NCBI RefSeq assembly: GCF_051106095.1
Contig: NC_135789.1
Location: forward strand, 18,647,501 to 18,711,500
DNA length: 64,000 nucleotides
Origin: Pogona vitticeps
Taxonomy: Eukaryota; Chordata; Lepidosauria; Squamata; Agamidae
Direction of reading: 5' to 3'
The notes beneath the pieces are model-generated. The model was not told the origin of the DNA and ran no database searches. It saw nothing but the letters and a program-made list of their open reading frames with translations. This document shows positions 1-39,235 of this stretch, one piece after another (within the stretch, counting starts at the first letter, position 1; each line of letters starts with the position of its first letter). A program made the translations under genes and the position numbers.

Positions 1-596
1 CCCGGGTCCCCACCAAAGAGACCTCAGGGTGGCGGGACCGAGAGAAGGGCCTCTCCTGGTTAGCACCAGATCCGAGGTCCCCAGAGTGGGATACAGACAT
101 AAAAACGACATTAAGCAGTGCCTGTTTACAAATTCAAATTGGGCAAACCACTCAAAAGCGGGAAGGGTTCCGACCCCTTTAAAACAGCGCGAACCCTGAG
201 TCGGCACTCTGCACCGCAGGTTCCAAGGGAGGGCATGTTTTAACACGGTGCCAAAACAAAGCTGGCGCCTGTGCCCGTCAGGCCTTTAGGGACTGGGCAT
301 TTCACAACAGCTCCTCTTAGGAGGAGTACATAAGCCTCCCAAAAAAACAGATTTCTCCCATTTGTTTTCTGCCCCAAGAAGGACGCTGAACACCTTGACG
401 TGTCCATGAGTGTTTGAGAAGGCTTGCTTTCCAAATGTGCCACAGGGAGAATTTTTAGCTATGCAGCCACGGGTTGCATTGTGTCTGCCAAATGAATGGA
501 CTCAAGTTTCCACCTTTTTTGCCTTTAAAAAAAAACATGTTCCACACTCTGGCTTAGATTTTGTATGCTAAAAATGACCAATACCTGTCTTTTCAG
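1..596 (+). other. CDC34 intron (partial)
   Basis: Upstream of the first visible exon I see no CDC34 coding sequence and no clear repeat. This is taken to be the intron between the exon carrying the WHPN motif, which is outside the window, and the catalytic exon. Confidence 0.7.
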
Positions 597-694
597 ACGG
601 GAGACGTTTGCATCTCCATCCTGCATCCCCCGGTGGACGACCCACAGAGCGGGGAGCTGCCCTCGGAAAGGTGGAACCCAACCCAGAACGTCAG
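597..694 (+). CDS. CDC34: CDC34 exon with catalytic cysteine
   Basis: The acceptor TTTTCAG ends at 596 and the donor GTGAGG starts at 695. The 98 nt exon opens on a codon boundary with [10 protein letters not shown] and ends two bases into an Arg codon (AG), which is completed by A at 2400. It encodes the active-site Cys and the acidic loop. Confidence 0.96.
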
Positions 695-3600
695 GTGAGG
701 ACCTTCCCCCCCCCGTCCTCCCTTGCTGGCTGGCCTCCCTTCCCACCTCCGAGGAGCGAGGACAACTTTGAAGTTTAAAACGTGAGCGTCAAAGGCGGTC
801 CGTTAAGTTCAGCACCAAGGCTGGAAGCCTCTGGAGCGAAAATCACAGGGCAGGATTTCACACACAGATTGTCCTGCCCTCACGTGGGCCTTTAGTTCCA
901 GCCTCCAGGCGCCAGCAGCCTTGAGCCCTTTTTTTCCTCCAGTCCGGGACAGAAGGAGGCCACCTCTCCTCATCCATGGCCCTTCAGAAACTGGGTCTGA
1001 GTCAGAAAGAAGCTGAAGTCTCCGGCTTTAAAACCCACTTCTTCCTGGTTCTGCCACGTTCTTTGGCTTGACCCCATGTCCCTGGGGACCTGCCTCCCTC
1101 CAGAGCGGCCAGGATTCTGGGAACATCTGTGGCCGGATACAGGGACTTGTGTGGCCAGAACAGACTCAGAGGTGCAAGGGGGGGTGTTGTTCCCCACTGG
1201 TTGAAAATCACTGCCCTAGCTAGGGGTGCTGGGAGACCCAGCTGGTTTCATCCCGTCAGCCGTCCTACCAGGAGGGCTGCTTGAGCTCGGCTTCTGGAGC
1301 TAAAAGGAAGTATTTATTTGTCTTGCTTTATAAGTCTAGTCTCCAGATCATCCTTCTTTATTTGGCACTGGTTAGGCCTCCTCTTGAGTCCTGCATCCAG
1401 TTCTGGACACCACACTTCAAGAAGGATGCTGAGAAATTGGAGCAGGTTCAGAGCAAGGCAAGAAGGAGGAGGATCAGGGGGTTGGAAACCAAACCCTGCG
1501 AAGAAAGGCTGAAAGAATTGGACCTGTTTAGAAAAGAAGATGGAGGGGAGATCTGAGAGCACTTTGCAAATGCTTGAAAGGCTGTCCTATGCAGGAGGGG
1601 CAGGGTCTGTCCTCCATCTTCCCAGAGTGCAACCATGGGCTCAAGCGACAGGAAGCTGGATTTCAGCTGAATCTTCAGGGGAAAAAAACTTCTTAACTGT
1701 TAGAGCAGTCCAGCAGGGGAATTGGTGACCTATGTCACAATTCACAATGAATTATTCTTTAAAAAACAATTAATTACTAATGTGATAGTAAATGAAACAC
1801 ATGGATCTCTGTCCATTACCCAGGAGACCAAGGACTCAAGTGATTCTGTGTCTCTGTTGGAAGGCTGTCATTTGTATTTGTTCTGTGCTGTTAAGTCACT
1901 TCTGATGTCTGGTCACCCTGTGAACGAGCGCTCTGCGAAAGGTCCTGTCCTCCACAGCCCTGCTCAGTTCTTGCAGACTCAAAAGTTGTGGTTTCTTTAG
2001 GGAGCCGGTCATTGGGGTCTTCCTCTTTCCCTGCTGCCTTCCCCCTTTCCCAGCAGGATGGCCTCATCTAGGAAATCCTGCCTTCTCACAACATGTCCAA
2101 AATAGGACAGCCTCCGTTACCACATTTTTTGCCTCCAGAGAGAGTTAAAAATCTGGGATCCACTGGTTCATATTCAAAGAGTTTCCGCGAAGCTCTCCTC
2201 CAGCACCATGTGTCAAACGAATCATTTGACCACACACACACACCGTCCGCTTCCTTTCGATGGGATAGAAAAGGGGTATTTGCATGATTACGACCTGTCA
2301 TATGCCAACTCCAGAATGGTTTGATGACATGGTGGTAAACCCCTTTGACATTTTTTCTTCTTTTCAATTCCTTTTCTTGCTTCTTCTTAAACACTCCAGA
2401 ACCATCCTCCTTAGCGTGATCTCGCTTCTCAACGAACCGAACACGTTCTCTCCCGCCAACGTGGACGCCTCCGTCATGTACAGGAAGTGGAAAGAGAGCA
2501 GAGGGAAAGATCGGGAATACACAGATATTATCCGGTGAGTGGCAGCGTGTAGGGAGCCGGCGCTTACGGCTGGATCCGTCTTCTGTAGCCGAATGGGCAT
2601 CCTGCTGGCTTTGATGCTGTGGTTCTCATTCTGGGAAGTTTGAGATGTCCTCCCACAGCAGGTTTGTGGAGCCCGTGTTAAACCCCTTCAAAAACCCAGC
2701 CAGGGAAAATGAGCTCTTAGAACCTATTGTTAGGAGATGGTTACTCTGGCTGGAGAGCTTGGCTGTGGGGACAGAGGTTGGGAGTTTGAATCCCCCACTG
2801 GGCCTCCCGTGAGCAGAGCCAGCCTAGGTGGCCTCAGGCAAGCTACAGAGTCTCAGGCACACACACACACCCCCCCGGAAGAAAGTAAACCACCTCTGAG
2901 TACTTTCTCTGTAGAAAACCCTGAAAAAGTTTGCTGCAAGTCAGGACTGGCGTGATGGCACGTCATCATTGCCGTACAACAGACTGATCAGTGCGGAATG
3001 GATTCCCTGTGGGTTGTATGGGTTAGCCTGTTACCTTCCATTCCTCCCCTTCCGTTTCGTTGCCAGGAGGCCCTTGAGCACCAGGCCTCCCCTGGACTAT
3101 GGCCCAGATAGACTCGGGGATGCTCCCCCTTGTGTGAGGGCATCCGTGAGTTCCCCTTTCTGCTGTCTTGTCTTGTGCCACACGGTTATCCACCATCTCC
3201 ATGATGCACCTCCCAAAGGCCCCGCTAGCTTTCTGTTTTTATCAGGACCCAAAGATTGGAAGCTCATCCAGGTACTCACCCATCCAGAATCCCCCCACTA
3301 GCTCACTTGATACCTAGTTCGTTCCCTGTAAAGGAGCGGAGGAAATAAGACAAAGGGCGGAGGAGAGAAGAACAGCATCCATCACAGGACAGGGCGAAGG
3401 CATCAAACTGGATTAAAAACTAAGGAAGGGGGTTCAAAGGAGCCTCAAATGCAATGCTGAAACTGCAGTACTGTAATTAAAACTCTGCTCACCACCTGAG
3501 GCCGATCCCCACAGGCTCGGGTAGCCAGCTCAAGGTTCACTCAGCCTTCCATCGAGGACATGGCTCACTTTTGGGGCAGGGGAACAACAATCATTAAATT

Positions 3601-3970
3601 GTAAACCACCCTGGGAATGTTTTAAGTGTGTATTGAAGCTGCATACAATTTGAAGAAATTTAGAAATGAGGAGAGGAGAATTTTAGGAGAAACCCCACCT
3701 CGATGCTCGTATGCAGTTCCCCCTGGTGGTTGAACAAACTTGTTTTCTTGGCCTCCCAGGAAGCAAGTTTTGGGCACCAAGGCGGATGCCGAGCGCGACG
3801 GCGTCAAGGTCCCCACAACCCTGGCGGAGTACTGCGTCAAAACCAAGACCCCGGCGCCGGACGAAGGCTCGGATCTCTTCTACGACGACTACTACGAGGA
3901 CGACGAGATGGACGACGAAGTGGACAGCTGCTATGGGGACAAGGACGATTCGGGCAACGAGGAGTCTTGA
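597..3970 (+). CDS. CDC34: CDC34 (UBE2R1) E2 ubiquitin-conjugating enzyme, 3' part (three exons, 147 residues)
   Basis: CDC34 is the E2 that passes ubiquitin to substrates with SCF (cullin-RING) ligases, for example in turnover of cell-cycle inhibitors. Three exons join in frame: 597-694, 2400-2534 and 3760-3970, each bounded by AG and GT, ending at TGA 3968-3970. The translation starts at TGDVC, so the catalytic cysteine is codon 609-611. The family's acidic loop ([17 protein letters not shown]) follows, and the C-terminus is the acidic tail ([16 protein letters not shown]) known to bind the cullin basic canyon. The match to human CDC34 as I recall it is near-identical up to the tail, which is one residue shorter. 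The first roughly 88 residues are outside the window. UBE2R2 is the only close alternative; the tail and the BSG/HCN2 neighbourhood favour CDC34. Confidence 0.97.
1300..1730 (+). mobile_element. CR1 LINE fragment (end of ORF2 plus 3'UTR)
   Basis: The plus-strand translation of 1281-1556 reads like the C-terminus of CR1 ORF2: [18 protein letters not shown] followed by [17 protein letters not shown]. It is followed by CR1-type 3' sequence (aggaagctggattt, aacttcttaactgttagagcag). It is 5' truncated, lacks the terminal octamer repeats and has many substitutions, so it is an old copy inside a CDC34 intron. Confidence 0.85.
1880..2235 (-). mobile_element. RTE-like LINE 3' end (non-BovB family)
   Basis: Read on the minus strand, this carries the degenerate endonuclease/RT-type LINE C-terminus motif WCWRRASR followed by a 3' tail. 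On the plus strand it appears as 'cctgtcctccacagccctgc' and 'ctcctccagcaccatgt' blocks. The same blocks occur at 5648-5845 and, in the other orientation, at 46178-46495, so it is a dispersed family distinct from the BovB copies. It lies in a CDC34 intron about 165 bp from an exon. Confidence 0.75.
2400..2534 (+). CDS. CDC34: CDC34 penultimate coding exon
   Basis: The acceptor ACACTCCAG ends at 2399 and the donor GTGAGT starts at 2535; length is 135 nt. It encodes [20 protein letters not shown] and then the C-terminal helices of the UBC fold up to EYTDII. The split Arg codon CG|G joins to 3760. Confidence 0.96.
2735..2970 (+). mobile_element. tRNA-headed SINE with RTE-like tail
   Basis: The head contains a Pol III B-box-like segment (gttgggagtttgaatccccc). 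The body has a (CA)n run at about 2861-2870, and the tail (aagtcaggactggcgtgatggcac) resembles the 3' end of the RTE-like LINE family in this window. This is consistent with the Sauria type of squamate SINE. Confidence 0.7.
3760..3970 (+). CDS. CDC34: CDC34 last exon, acidic C-terminal tail and stop
   Basis: The acceptor GGCCTCCCAG ends at 3759. The exon encodes [20 protein letters not shown] and the acidic tail, ending in DDSGNEES and TGA at 3968-3970. The high GC and strict reading frame contrast with the flanking intron. Confidence 0.96.
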
Positions 3971-4072
3971 CAGGGGGGGTGGCCCCCTGCCCGTCTCCCC
4001 TCTCCTCCCCTTTGCCCCCCTCCAGCGCCTTCCTTCCACTGCTGCTTTCCCGCTACGGTTCCCGAAAGGAGC

Positions 4073-4078
4073 AATAAA
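4073..4078 (+). promoter_or_regulatory. Proximal poly(A) signal, CDC34
   Basis: A canonical AATAAA lies 103 bases after the CDC34 stop. Use of this site would give a very short 3'UTR. Confidence 0.55.
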
Positions 4079-5244
4079 CTGCCTTGACCCTTCTACTTGA
4101 AACCCACGATGCGTCCGGCTGAGACTTTGGATCCTGCCCTTGCTCCTTCACACACATACAGACACACACACAGACACACCCTGCCCCGTTTTGGCCCAGA
4201 GACAAAAAAGAAAAGAAAAAAAGAAAGGAAAACAAAAAGAAAAGAAAAAACTCTACCTCAAGAGGGAGACTCCGCAGGCAGGGAGGGGGGATGGTGGTTA
4301 GAGGGCTTTTTTAATATATATCTATATAAAAAGGGAGGGGGGACGAAACACGTCGTGTCGCTTTGGTTCGGGTTTTAAAAAAATGAATCAACGGAGGGCA
4401 CGGGGGAGGGAGCAATAGCACTTCAGAGAAGCCCATCCCGAGCTGCGGGGAGGAATCTGACCCCTTGCACCTGCACAGCAGGCTGCAAACACAACACCAG
4501 TTGTGAGATTTTTCGAGTGTCAAGCTTTGGTCCGTCCCCCTCCCCCCCCGGGTCTACTTTTTCCTTTCTTTTCGAATTGCTGAGACCACGGAGAATTCTG
4601 AGCAAGACTGGCCTGTAAACAGCTAAGATGCTTGGATGCATCAGCTGTCTTTCTAGCTAAGAAGTTGTCCCTTTTAACACAACCTGGTGAATTGGGACTC
4701 GGGGGTGGGGGTGGTTCCTTGATCTTTGTTTTTTTGTGCTGCAGTTTCCCTTGCAGCCATTAGGGGGCGCCCTTGTTCCCCTGGACACCCTCCTGACCAT
4801 TCTGGTCGCCTGTTCTTAGTTTAGAGGGTCTGTTTCAGGGTGGATTGGATTGAAATCAAACGGCTGTAAATCAAACAATCTGAACTTTTTTTTTTGACGA
4901 TTTAAATTTTAAAAATCAGTTTTTTAAAATTTAAATCATTAAAACAATTTGTTTTTTTTTTTTAAATCATTGATTTATGTCCACTCTGGTATGTTTGCAC
5001 CCTGGTTACGTGTGTGGGGGATTTTTGTTAGGAGTGGTGGAAATCCGCCAGCATAAGATAATGATTTTTCTCATAGATCTGTAGAGAAAAGTTGGGCGGG
5101 AGGGCTTGTTATTATTATTTTTTCTGTCACCAGGATTTTTTGTTTCCTCTGTTCAGTTTTGCTTTGTGGTTTTGTTTTGTGTTTTTTGAGGGGTGTTTTT
5201 CTCCCCCCCTTGTGTTTTTTGCTCCCCCAGTTTTGAAACTATTT

Positions 5245-5250
5245 AATAAA
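5245..5250 (+). promoter_or_regulatory. Distal poly(A) signal, CDC34
   Basis: A canonical AATAAA follows a T-rich region, with no recognised gene between it and the CDC34 stop. It is the likely end of the long CDC34 transcript. Confidence 0.55.
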
Positions 5251-5265
5251 AGGACTTTGAATGGA

Positions 5266-7650
5266 CTTGCTGGATGAGTAGCGGCGTTGAATGTTTGCAA
5301 AAAGACCACTGGGTCAGGCTGGTTCCTGGCGTTGACTCCTCTGGCATGCTGCTGGATTCCCAGAATCCGTGGCCAGTATGGCTTCTGATCGGGGTATGGT
5401 GGGAACTGTAGGCCACCAAGCATTCAGGGACTCAATGGGTGGAGCCACTAGAGTGGAACGGAACATTGTCTGTGAACACCAGAGATGATGATGTTGCCTG
5501 TTCAGCTTCTAAATAAGCTCAGGGCAGACAAAAACCTCTTTTCTACGACTAGAAGGATCACGGAGAGTTGTTTAGAGACTAATGCTGGATCAAAGTGGTC
5601 TCGCAGCCGAAGTCTTGCTGATGAAAATTGGTCCTGGCTCTCTTCCAACTGCTGTTCTGTCAGGTTACTTGCAACCTTGTGAAGGAGGGCTCTCCAAAAT
5701 GTCCCGTCCTCCACAGCCCTGCTCAGCTCTGGCAAAATCAAAAGTTGTGGCTTCCTTTAGGGAGACAATCCCTCTCACATGGAGGTCTTCCTCTTTTCCT
5801 GCTGCCTTCCACTCTTCCAAGTGCGGTCTTCTCCAGACAATATGGTGCAACCCATTTGAAGAGGAAGAGAATGGGTACGGCTGACCTTTCTGGATCTATT
5901 TATGTCCCCTAGGACGTGGGCATTGTGAGCACATGTTGGGAGTTGCCTGTCGTTCCTAGTAAGGTGCTGCCTCATATCTGTGTGTTTGTCTTTGCTTGAC
6001 CACACAGGAGAAGAGTTAGTTGGCTTGAGAGAACTGCAGAAGCAAAACTGATGGAAAGAAGGGCCGGGTTACCTCTGAGCATACATAGAGCTCTTTCTGT
6101 GAAAGAAAAGGAAGAAAGAACCACTCTGAGTTACTTAAGTACTCCTGAGCATGCATGTATTGTGTTTTTCTCCACTCCTGGGAATTGTGTGGCTGCTTCA
6201 GACAGGCCTGGTCTTGACTTTGATGCGAACCTCTGAGGTAACAAGTTCCAAGGCCCATACTTATGTCGTTAGTTACTTTTTGGCAAAATGTGTGTAATTT
6301 AAGTTACATTTGAAAAACTATGCAACAAACAATTCAGGTAGTTTTGCTGATGTAATGAGGAACATTTGTAGTTACTTTCAAAGGGTAATTTTAGAGGGCA
6401 ATCTTAGGATGATCCCTAGAGGTGTTTTTAAACTTCTGTGCCTTTCTCTTATTCTTTGTAATAAAAAAAAACCTTTAAAGTTACCAGTAATGCGATATAG
6501 CAAGTTGGCTTTTTCAGCATTGCTGAGAAATAATGAGAATGGAAACCAATTAACTTTTTAATGTTTTCCTTTATTGAAAGAAAGACAGGATATAAATAAA
6601 GTCACTCAATTCATTCCAAAGGATCTTTCCAGATTTAGCTGTGACAGCTCTGAAGCCATCAATTGTGATCATGGGTTGTTTTTACATCAGCTGTTCCAGT
6701 AGAGCCTGGTTGCTCTGAAAGGAGGGGGGAACGGGTGGCGTGCATCCACCCTGGGTTTTGCTCTGAACTTTACATGGGCTGTCCAGGGTGCTGCATTTTT
6801 CCCACACTCCAGAAAATAGATTCAGCACCTTGAAATGCCCCCTTTTAAGTATGTTTCTGATTAAAAGAAGCCTGGAGTGGATTTACCTCCGTCATCACTT
6901 CTCATGGAATTGCAGGCCCACCTTCTCTGGTTCTGCTGAGATTGTAGAGGAGGTGAAGGGAGGAAGGGAGCAGGCTTTGCTTGGGGACCAAGGTGGTGGG
7001 TCGCAGCAACAAAGTGTTGCCAGCGCGCGGTGGGCCATGCCCTCCCATTGCCCATATGGTAAAAAGCAGGGGTGCCCGGGGGATCCCCGAATTGGGAGGG
7101 ACTCGGAATGGATTCCAAATCCATCCATAGCATTTTGTGCTCCGAACCCAAGTTCGTTTCACTCGGTTTTCTGGTCTCCTGTCGACATGCTCTGGAAATC
7201 CAAACCGTTTTGATGCCTATGGAAACTGGAGGCGCGTGAGACAGGCCCCGAGGAGGGCCCCATTCCATACACTGGATTTTTGCAATCCCGAGTGTACAAA
7301 ACATGAAAGCTGGCAGAAGTCATCTGAATCCGTTTAGGCTCTAGATGCGAAGCCATTTGTGCCTTCTTGTTGCCTTCGCCAGAAGTCGATTCCGGTCTGC
7401 TGGCCTGGAAACGACGGATTGGCCCTCCAATCGACTGAGATTGACTGCTCCTGAACATGGAGGCTCTGTTTTGTTCCGGTGAAGGGCGATTTGCACCCCC
7501 CCCCGAAAGCTCGCCGTTTGTTGTTTTTGGCCTTTTTGTTTTCCACTGCAGTATTTTAAGGGCCGACGGGAGGGGTCGCCTGATCCTGTGTTTGTGTTTG
7601 CAAATAATCAGAGTAGGCAATGCAAATAGCCAGCCCAAAGCCGGGGAGCT
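5266..7650. other. Intergenic region CDC34-BSG, no gene recognised
   Basis: Apart from an antisense RTE-like fragment at 5648-5845 this is unique-looking sequence, A/T-rich at about 6290-6620. Human GZMM sits between CDC34 and BSG, but I found no serine-protease motif here on either strand. Confidence 0.6.
5648..5845 (-). mobile_element. RTE-like LINE 3' end fragment
   Basis: It shares the blocks 'gtcccgtcctccacagccct', 'aaaagttgtggctt' and 'tcctgctgccttcc' with the element at 1880-2235, in the same orientation. It is a truncated and diverged copy. Confidence 0.7.
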
Positions 7651-8220
7651 GGCCGCGGACGGAGGGGCGACGCCGGGGAATGAAGGTCTCGTGTCCCTCC
7701 GTGGCCTTCGTAGCTCCCTCCGGAGGGGGCGCCCTCAGCGGCGTCCGGCTCATCGAGTGCTTATTTGAATACGCCTTCCCGATTGGGCGCCTTCCTGGAG
7801 TCCGGGTGCGGATTGGTTCTAGGGACGCGCGTGACGGCCGGAAGGTGGCCAAACCGGGGCTCGTTCTACCCGGTTTGACCTCCAACCCCTCCCTTCCCTC
7901 GCCTTTTAGCCCCGCCTTTATTTTTTTCTAACTGGCCAATCCTCAACCGGCGTTTTTCTATTGTCTCTGATTGGAGCCGCCCGCCCCCTCCTCGTCCTCT
8001 TCTCCCGGCGTTTAATCTCGAATCCCCTCGCTCCCTCACTCCGCCGCCGCCCCTCCTGATTGGGCGTCCATCCCGCCTTTCAGCACCCGGGCACCCAATC
8101 GGGAGGAAGGGCGTGCTTGGGGGGGGGGTCCCTCCCTCTCGCGACCCTCCGGCGGGAGCCTGGGCTAAAGCGGAGAAAGGCGCCGAGCGCCAAGGCAGGA
8201 GGAGCTCCGGGCGGGACGGG
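7650..8220 (+). promoter_or_regulatory. BSG: BSG promoter: CpG-rich with six CCAAT boxes
   Basis: CpG-dense sequence directly upstream of the BSG start codon. NF-Y-type CCAAT/ATTGG boxes lie at 7782-7786, 7812-7816, 7936-7940, 7970-7974, 8059-8063 and 8095-8099, forming three pairs with start-to-start spacing of 30, 34 and 36 bp. The start ATG at 8221 has G at -3. No TATA box is visible close to the start. The transcription start is inferred to lie at about 8120-8200. Confidence 0.75.
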
Positions 8221-37000
<28,780 letters not shown>

Positions 37001-37794
37001 GCCGACAGCCAGGTGGGGAGAGAGCCCCGTTTTTTGGGGGGGGGGGGGGAGGCGTTTGTAGCTCCTTCCAAAGTTTGGCCTATCCTCCAAGTCTTCCCCG
37101 GCTCAGTAAACGGCTCTGACAGTTCTCCTCTTAGGAGCTTAGTCCTTCTCAGTTGGCCCAAGTTACATTTTCCCATCCTGATGGCCTTCCCCACGTTGCT
37201 CAGGGACCAACTCCCATCGTTCCCTGCCAGCACAACCAAGGGCGATGAACATTGGGAGGGTGAGCGTATTTTGCCAGCCCACGAGAGAGGTGGTCGCGCT
37301 GGAGTGCAGCAGAGGACCCGAGTTTGAATCATGCTTGAAACATGGCATTTTACTCCCTTGGGTGGTTTTGGTTCAGCCTAGTCTTACTTTACAGGGAAGT
37401 TCTGGAGATAGAATTGGGAAAACTCCCATCACATAGACATTCATGATAAAGTCAGAGCAAAAATGTGGCTGGCCAGTTGCTGAGAATTTTCTCCACGGTT
37501 CGCTCAGCCTTGTGGATGAAATAACTGGTTTCAGGAGCAGGAAAGAAGAGTTGAATAAGGCCGTTCTAGATGGGTGAGTGGGACACACGGTCAGAAACCT
37601 ACGACCCTCTCCGCCGAGATCAGCTGGTCCTTGAGCTTCATCGCGCTCGTCCGGAATGGCATAAAGATCCCTTTGTGGGCTGTTGCCTCTTTCACTTCCT
37701 TGTCCTCGTCTGGCACATTCTGAGTCGTCCCCATCAGGTGAATCCTGGGGCGCTGCCTTAATATTATTGTTATTATCAATCTCATCCTCATCTT

Positions 37795-37930
37795 AGAATG
37801 GCTGAGCTGGAAAAGAGGACCCTCTGAATCAGGGAGTCCAGCCCCTGTCAGGGAGACTCCGTAGGGGGAATCGAACTCCCCACCTTGGCTCCACAGCCAG
37901 AGACCGAAACCCCACTGGAGTGATCCATGT
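37795..37930 (-). mobile_element. tRNA-headed SINE with CR1-like tail (antisense)
   Basis: On the minus strand, a B-box-type segment (gagttcgattccccc) is followed by a tail ending in (ATT)n, the CR1/L2 style of 3' end. It is one of six such copies in the window, at 39350, 48690, 57825, 62615 and 62805 besides this one. It lies in the likely 3'UTR intron of BSG. Confidence 0.7.
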
Positions 37931-38506
37931 AGCAGCTAAGGGGTACTGAACCCCTACTCCTGGAGGGTTCAGATCAGGGGAAGGCCAAGGGCAGCAGTGG
38001 GCTAACCCTCCCTCTAACTGGTCTCTTTTTCTCTATCTCTTTTCTCTCTCTCTCACCTCCCAGGTGACGGGCTAGCTGAGCCTCTTGCTTAGATGTCTCC
38101 CCTCTGTGTGCCTGCTGCACCGAGAATTACGCTAGCACATCCTCACAAAGAGTGGTTAGCTTTCACTTTTAAGAGAAACTTAAGCCTGTAGAGTAAACAA
38201 AGAAAATTTTCTCTTTTTTTAAAAGGAAAAAAACAGTTGGAGGCATTTTTTTTAACTTGAAAGTTTTAACTTTATCACCTTTTTTGTATTGTTTTTGTTT
38301 GGCTTGTTCTTTGGGGGGGCTTCTTGCCGTAGGTCTCCCTATTGAACCTCGGGTGTGAAGGGGACTGGAACTGAGGAAAAGACGTATAGAAAGCAGAAAT
38401 ATATGTATTTCTGTCCTCCGTGAAGCCATTCAACAACCAGCAACCTCTCCTTGCCCCCGCCCTCCCGGCGCGCACACACACACACATACACGCACTCCGA
38501 GAAGTG

Positions 38507-38512
38507 AATAAA
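38507..38512 (+). promoter_or_regulatory. Proximal poly(A) signal, BSG
   Basis: Canonical AATAAA after a (CA)n tract. A second AATAAA lies at 38786-38791. Confidence 0.5.
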
Positions 38513-39207
38513 CCTTAGTCAGGCTTCGTGAGGCGCTCTTTCCTGCCTTTAAAACATCAGGGCTCTGTGTGTGGCAGGGTTGAGACTTTGAAAATCACAC
38601 TCCCTGCCTTTATGTTGCACCCTTTGAGCCGGACTGCTTTGTTCCGAGGCAGATGGGAGCTGCTCAAGCTCTTGCTGGAGTTGCGATGGGTGTGTGTGTG
38701 TGTGTTTGGATTTCCATTGCCTGGGAGAGACTCCTGGCATTTACAGGCCAGGATGGTTTATAGATTGGCCCAGCCCCCCCCCCCAAATAAAGCCAGTGGC
38801 CCTTCCTCTTTCTTCCCGGGGGGGCAGGGGACCCCATTCCCTGCCCATTGGCCTCCAGCAGCTCTCACTTTTGCGTCATGAGAGAAAGAGCACGGGCACA
38901 CGCACACGAAGAGAGAGAGGCGCGCCACATTTCTGGAAGACGAAAGGGCCGCTTCCTCCGCACCTGGCCTTTTGCTGCCCGGGAGGCCGAGTCCCATTTC
39001 CAACCTGTGGGTGCCGCCTCCGCTACTGTGATCAGCGGGCCCGGAGCCCCAGGGTGCTTTCTGCTGCCCGACTCCCCTGATGGAGAACTTTGCTCCTTCA
39101 ACAGCTTCCCGAGTCCGGAAAGGAAGAGGAGGCGCTCACTCCACCCAGGCCTAGGCCACTGTTCAATTTGGTTCCCATGCGAATAGCTCATGTGCTGATT
39201 TTGTTCC

Positions 39208-39213
39208 AATAAA
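39208..39213 (+). promoter_or_regulatory. Distal poly(A) signal, BSG
   Basis: Canonical AATAAA followed within 20-40 bases by a T/GT-rich stretch (TTCTGTTCTGTTTCTCTTTC), a good downstream element. This is the likely main end of the BSG transcript. Confidence 0.6.
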
Positions 39214-39235
39214 ACAGCCTCACTTCTGTTCTGTT

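Larger units (their letters stand above)
3971..5265 (+). other. CDC34: CDC34 3' untranslated region
   Basis: Non-coding sequence after the stop. It holds a (CA)n-like tract at about 4150-4180, a purine-rich A/G tract at about 4200-4255, and an A/T-rich stretch at about 4840-4980 built of ATTTAAAT-type palindromes. Two canonical AATAAA signals, at 4073 and 5245, bracket the likely short and long forms. Confidence 0.65.
38064..39235 (+). other. BSG: BSG 3'UTR, probable separate last exon
   Basis: A strong acceptor, a (TC)n-rich tract ending CTCCCAG at 38063, precedes sequence resembling the human BSG 3'UTR as I recall it: a CTTTTAAGAGAAAC block, then TTTTTTTAAAAGG near 38215. It would splice from 37012, leaving an intron of about 1.05 kb wholly inside the 3'UTR. 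The junction lies only 12 nt past the stop, so it should not trigger nonsense-mediated decay. Confidence 0.6.

Noticed and set aside
6861-7638. 147- and 159-codon minus-strand frames upstream of BSG
   Set aside because: No recognisable protein family, overlapping frames on both strands, and no exon-like boundaries; they lie upstream of and beside the CpG-rich promoter.
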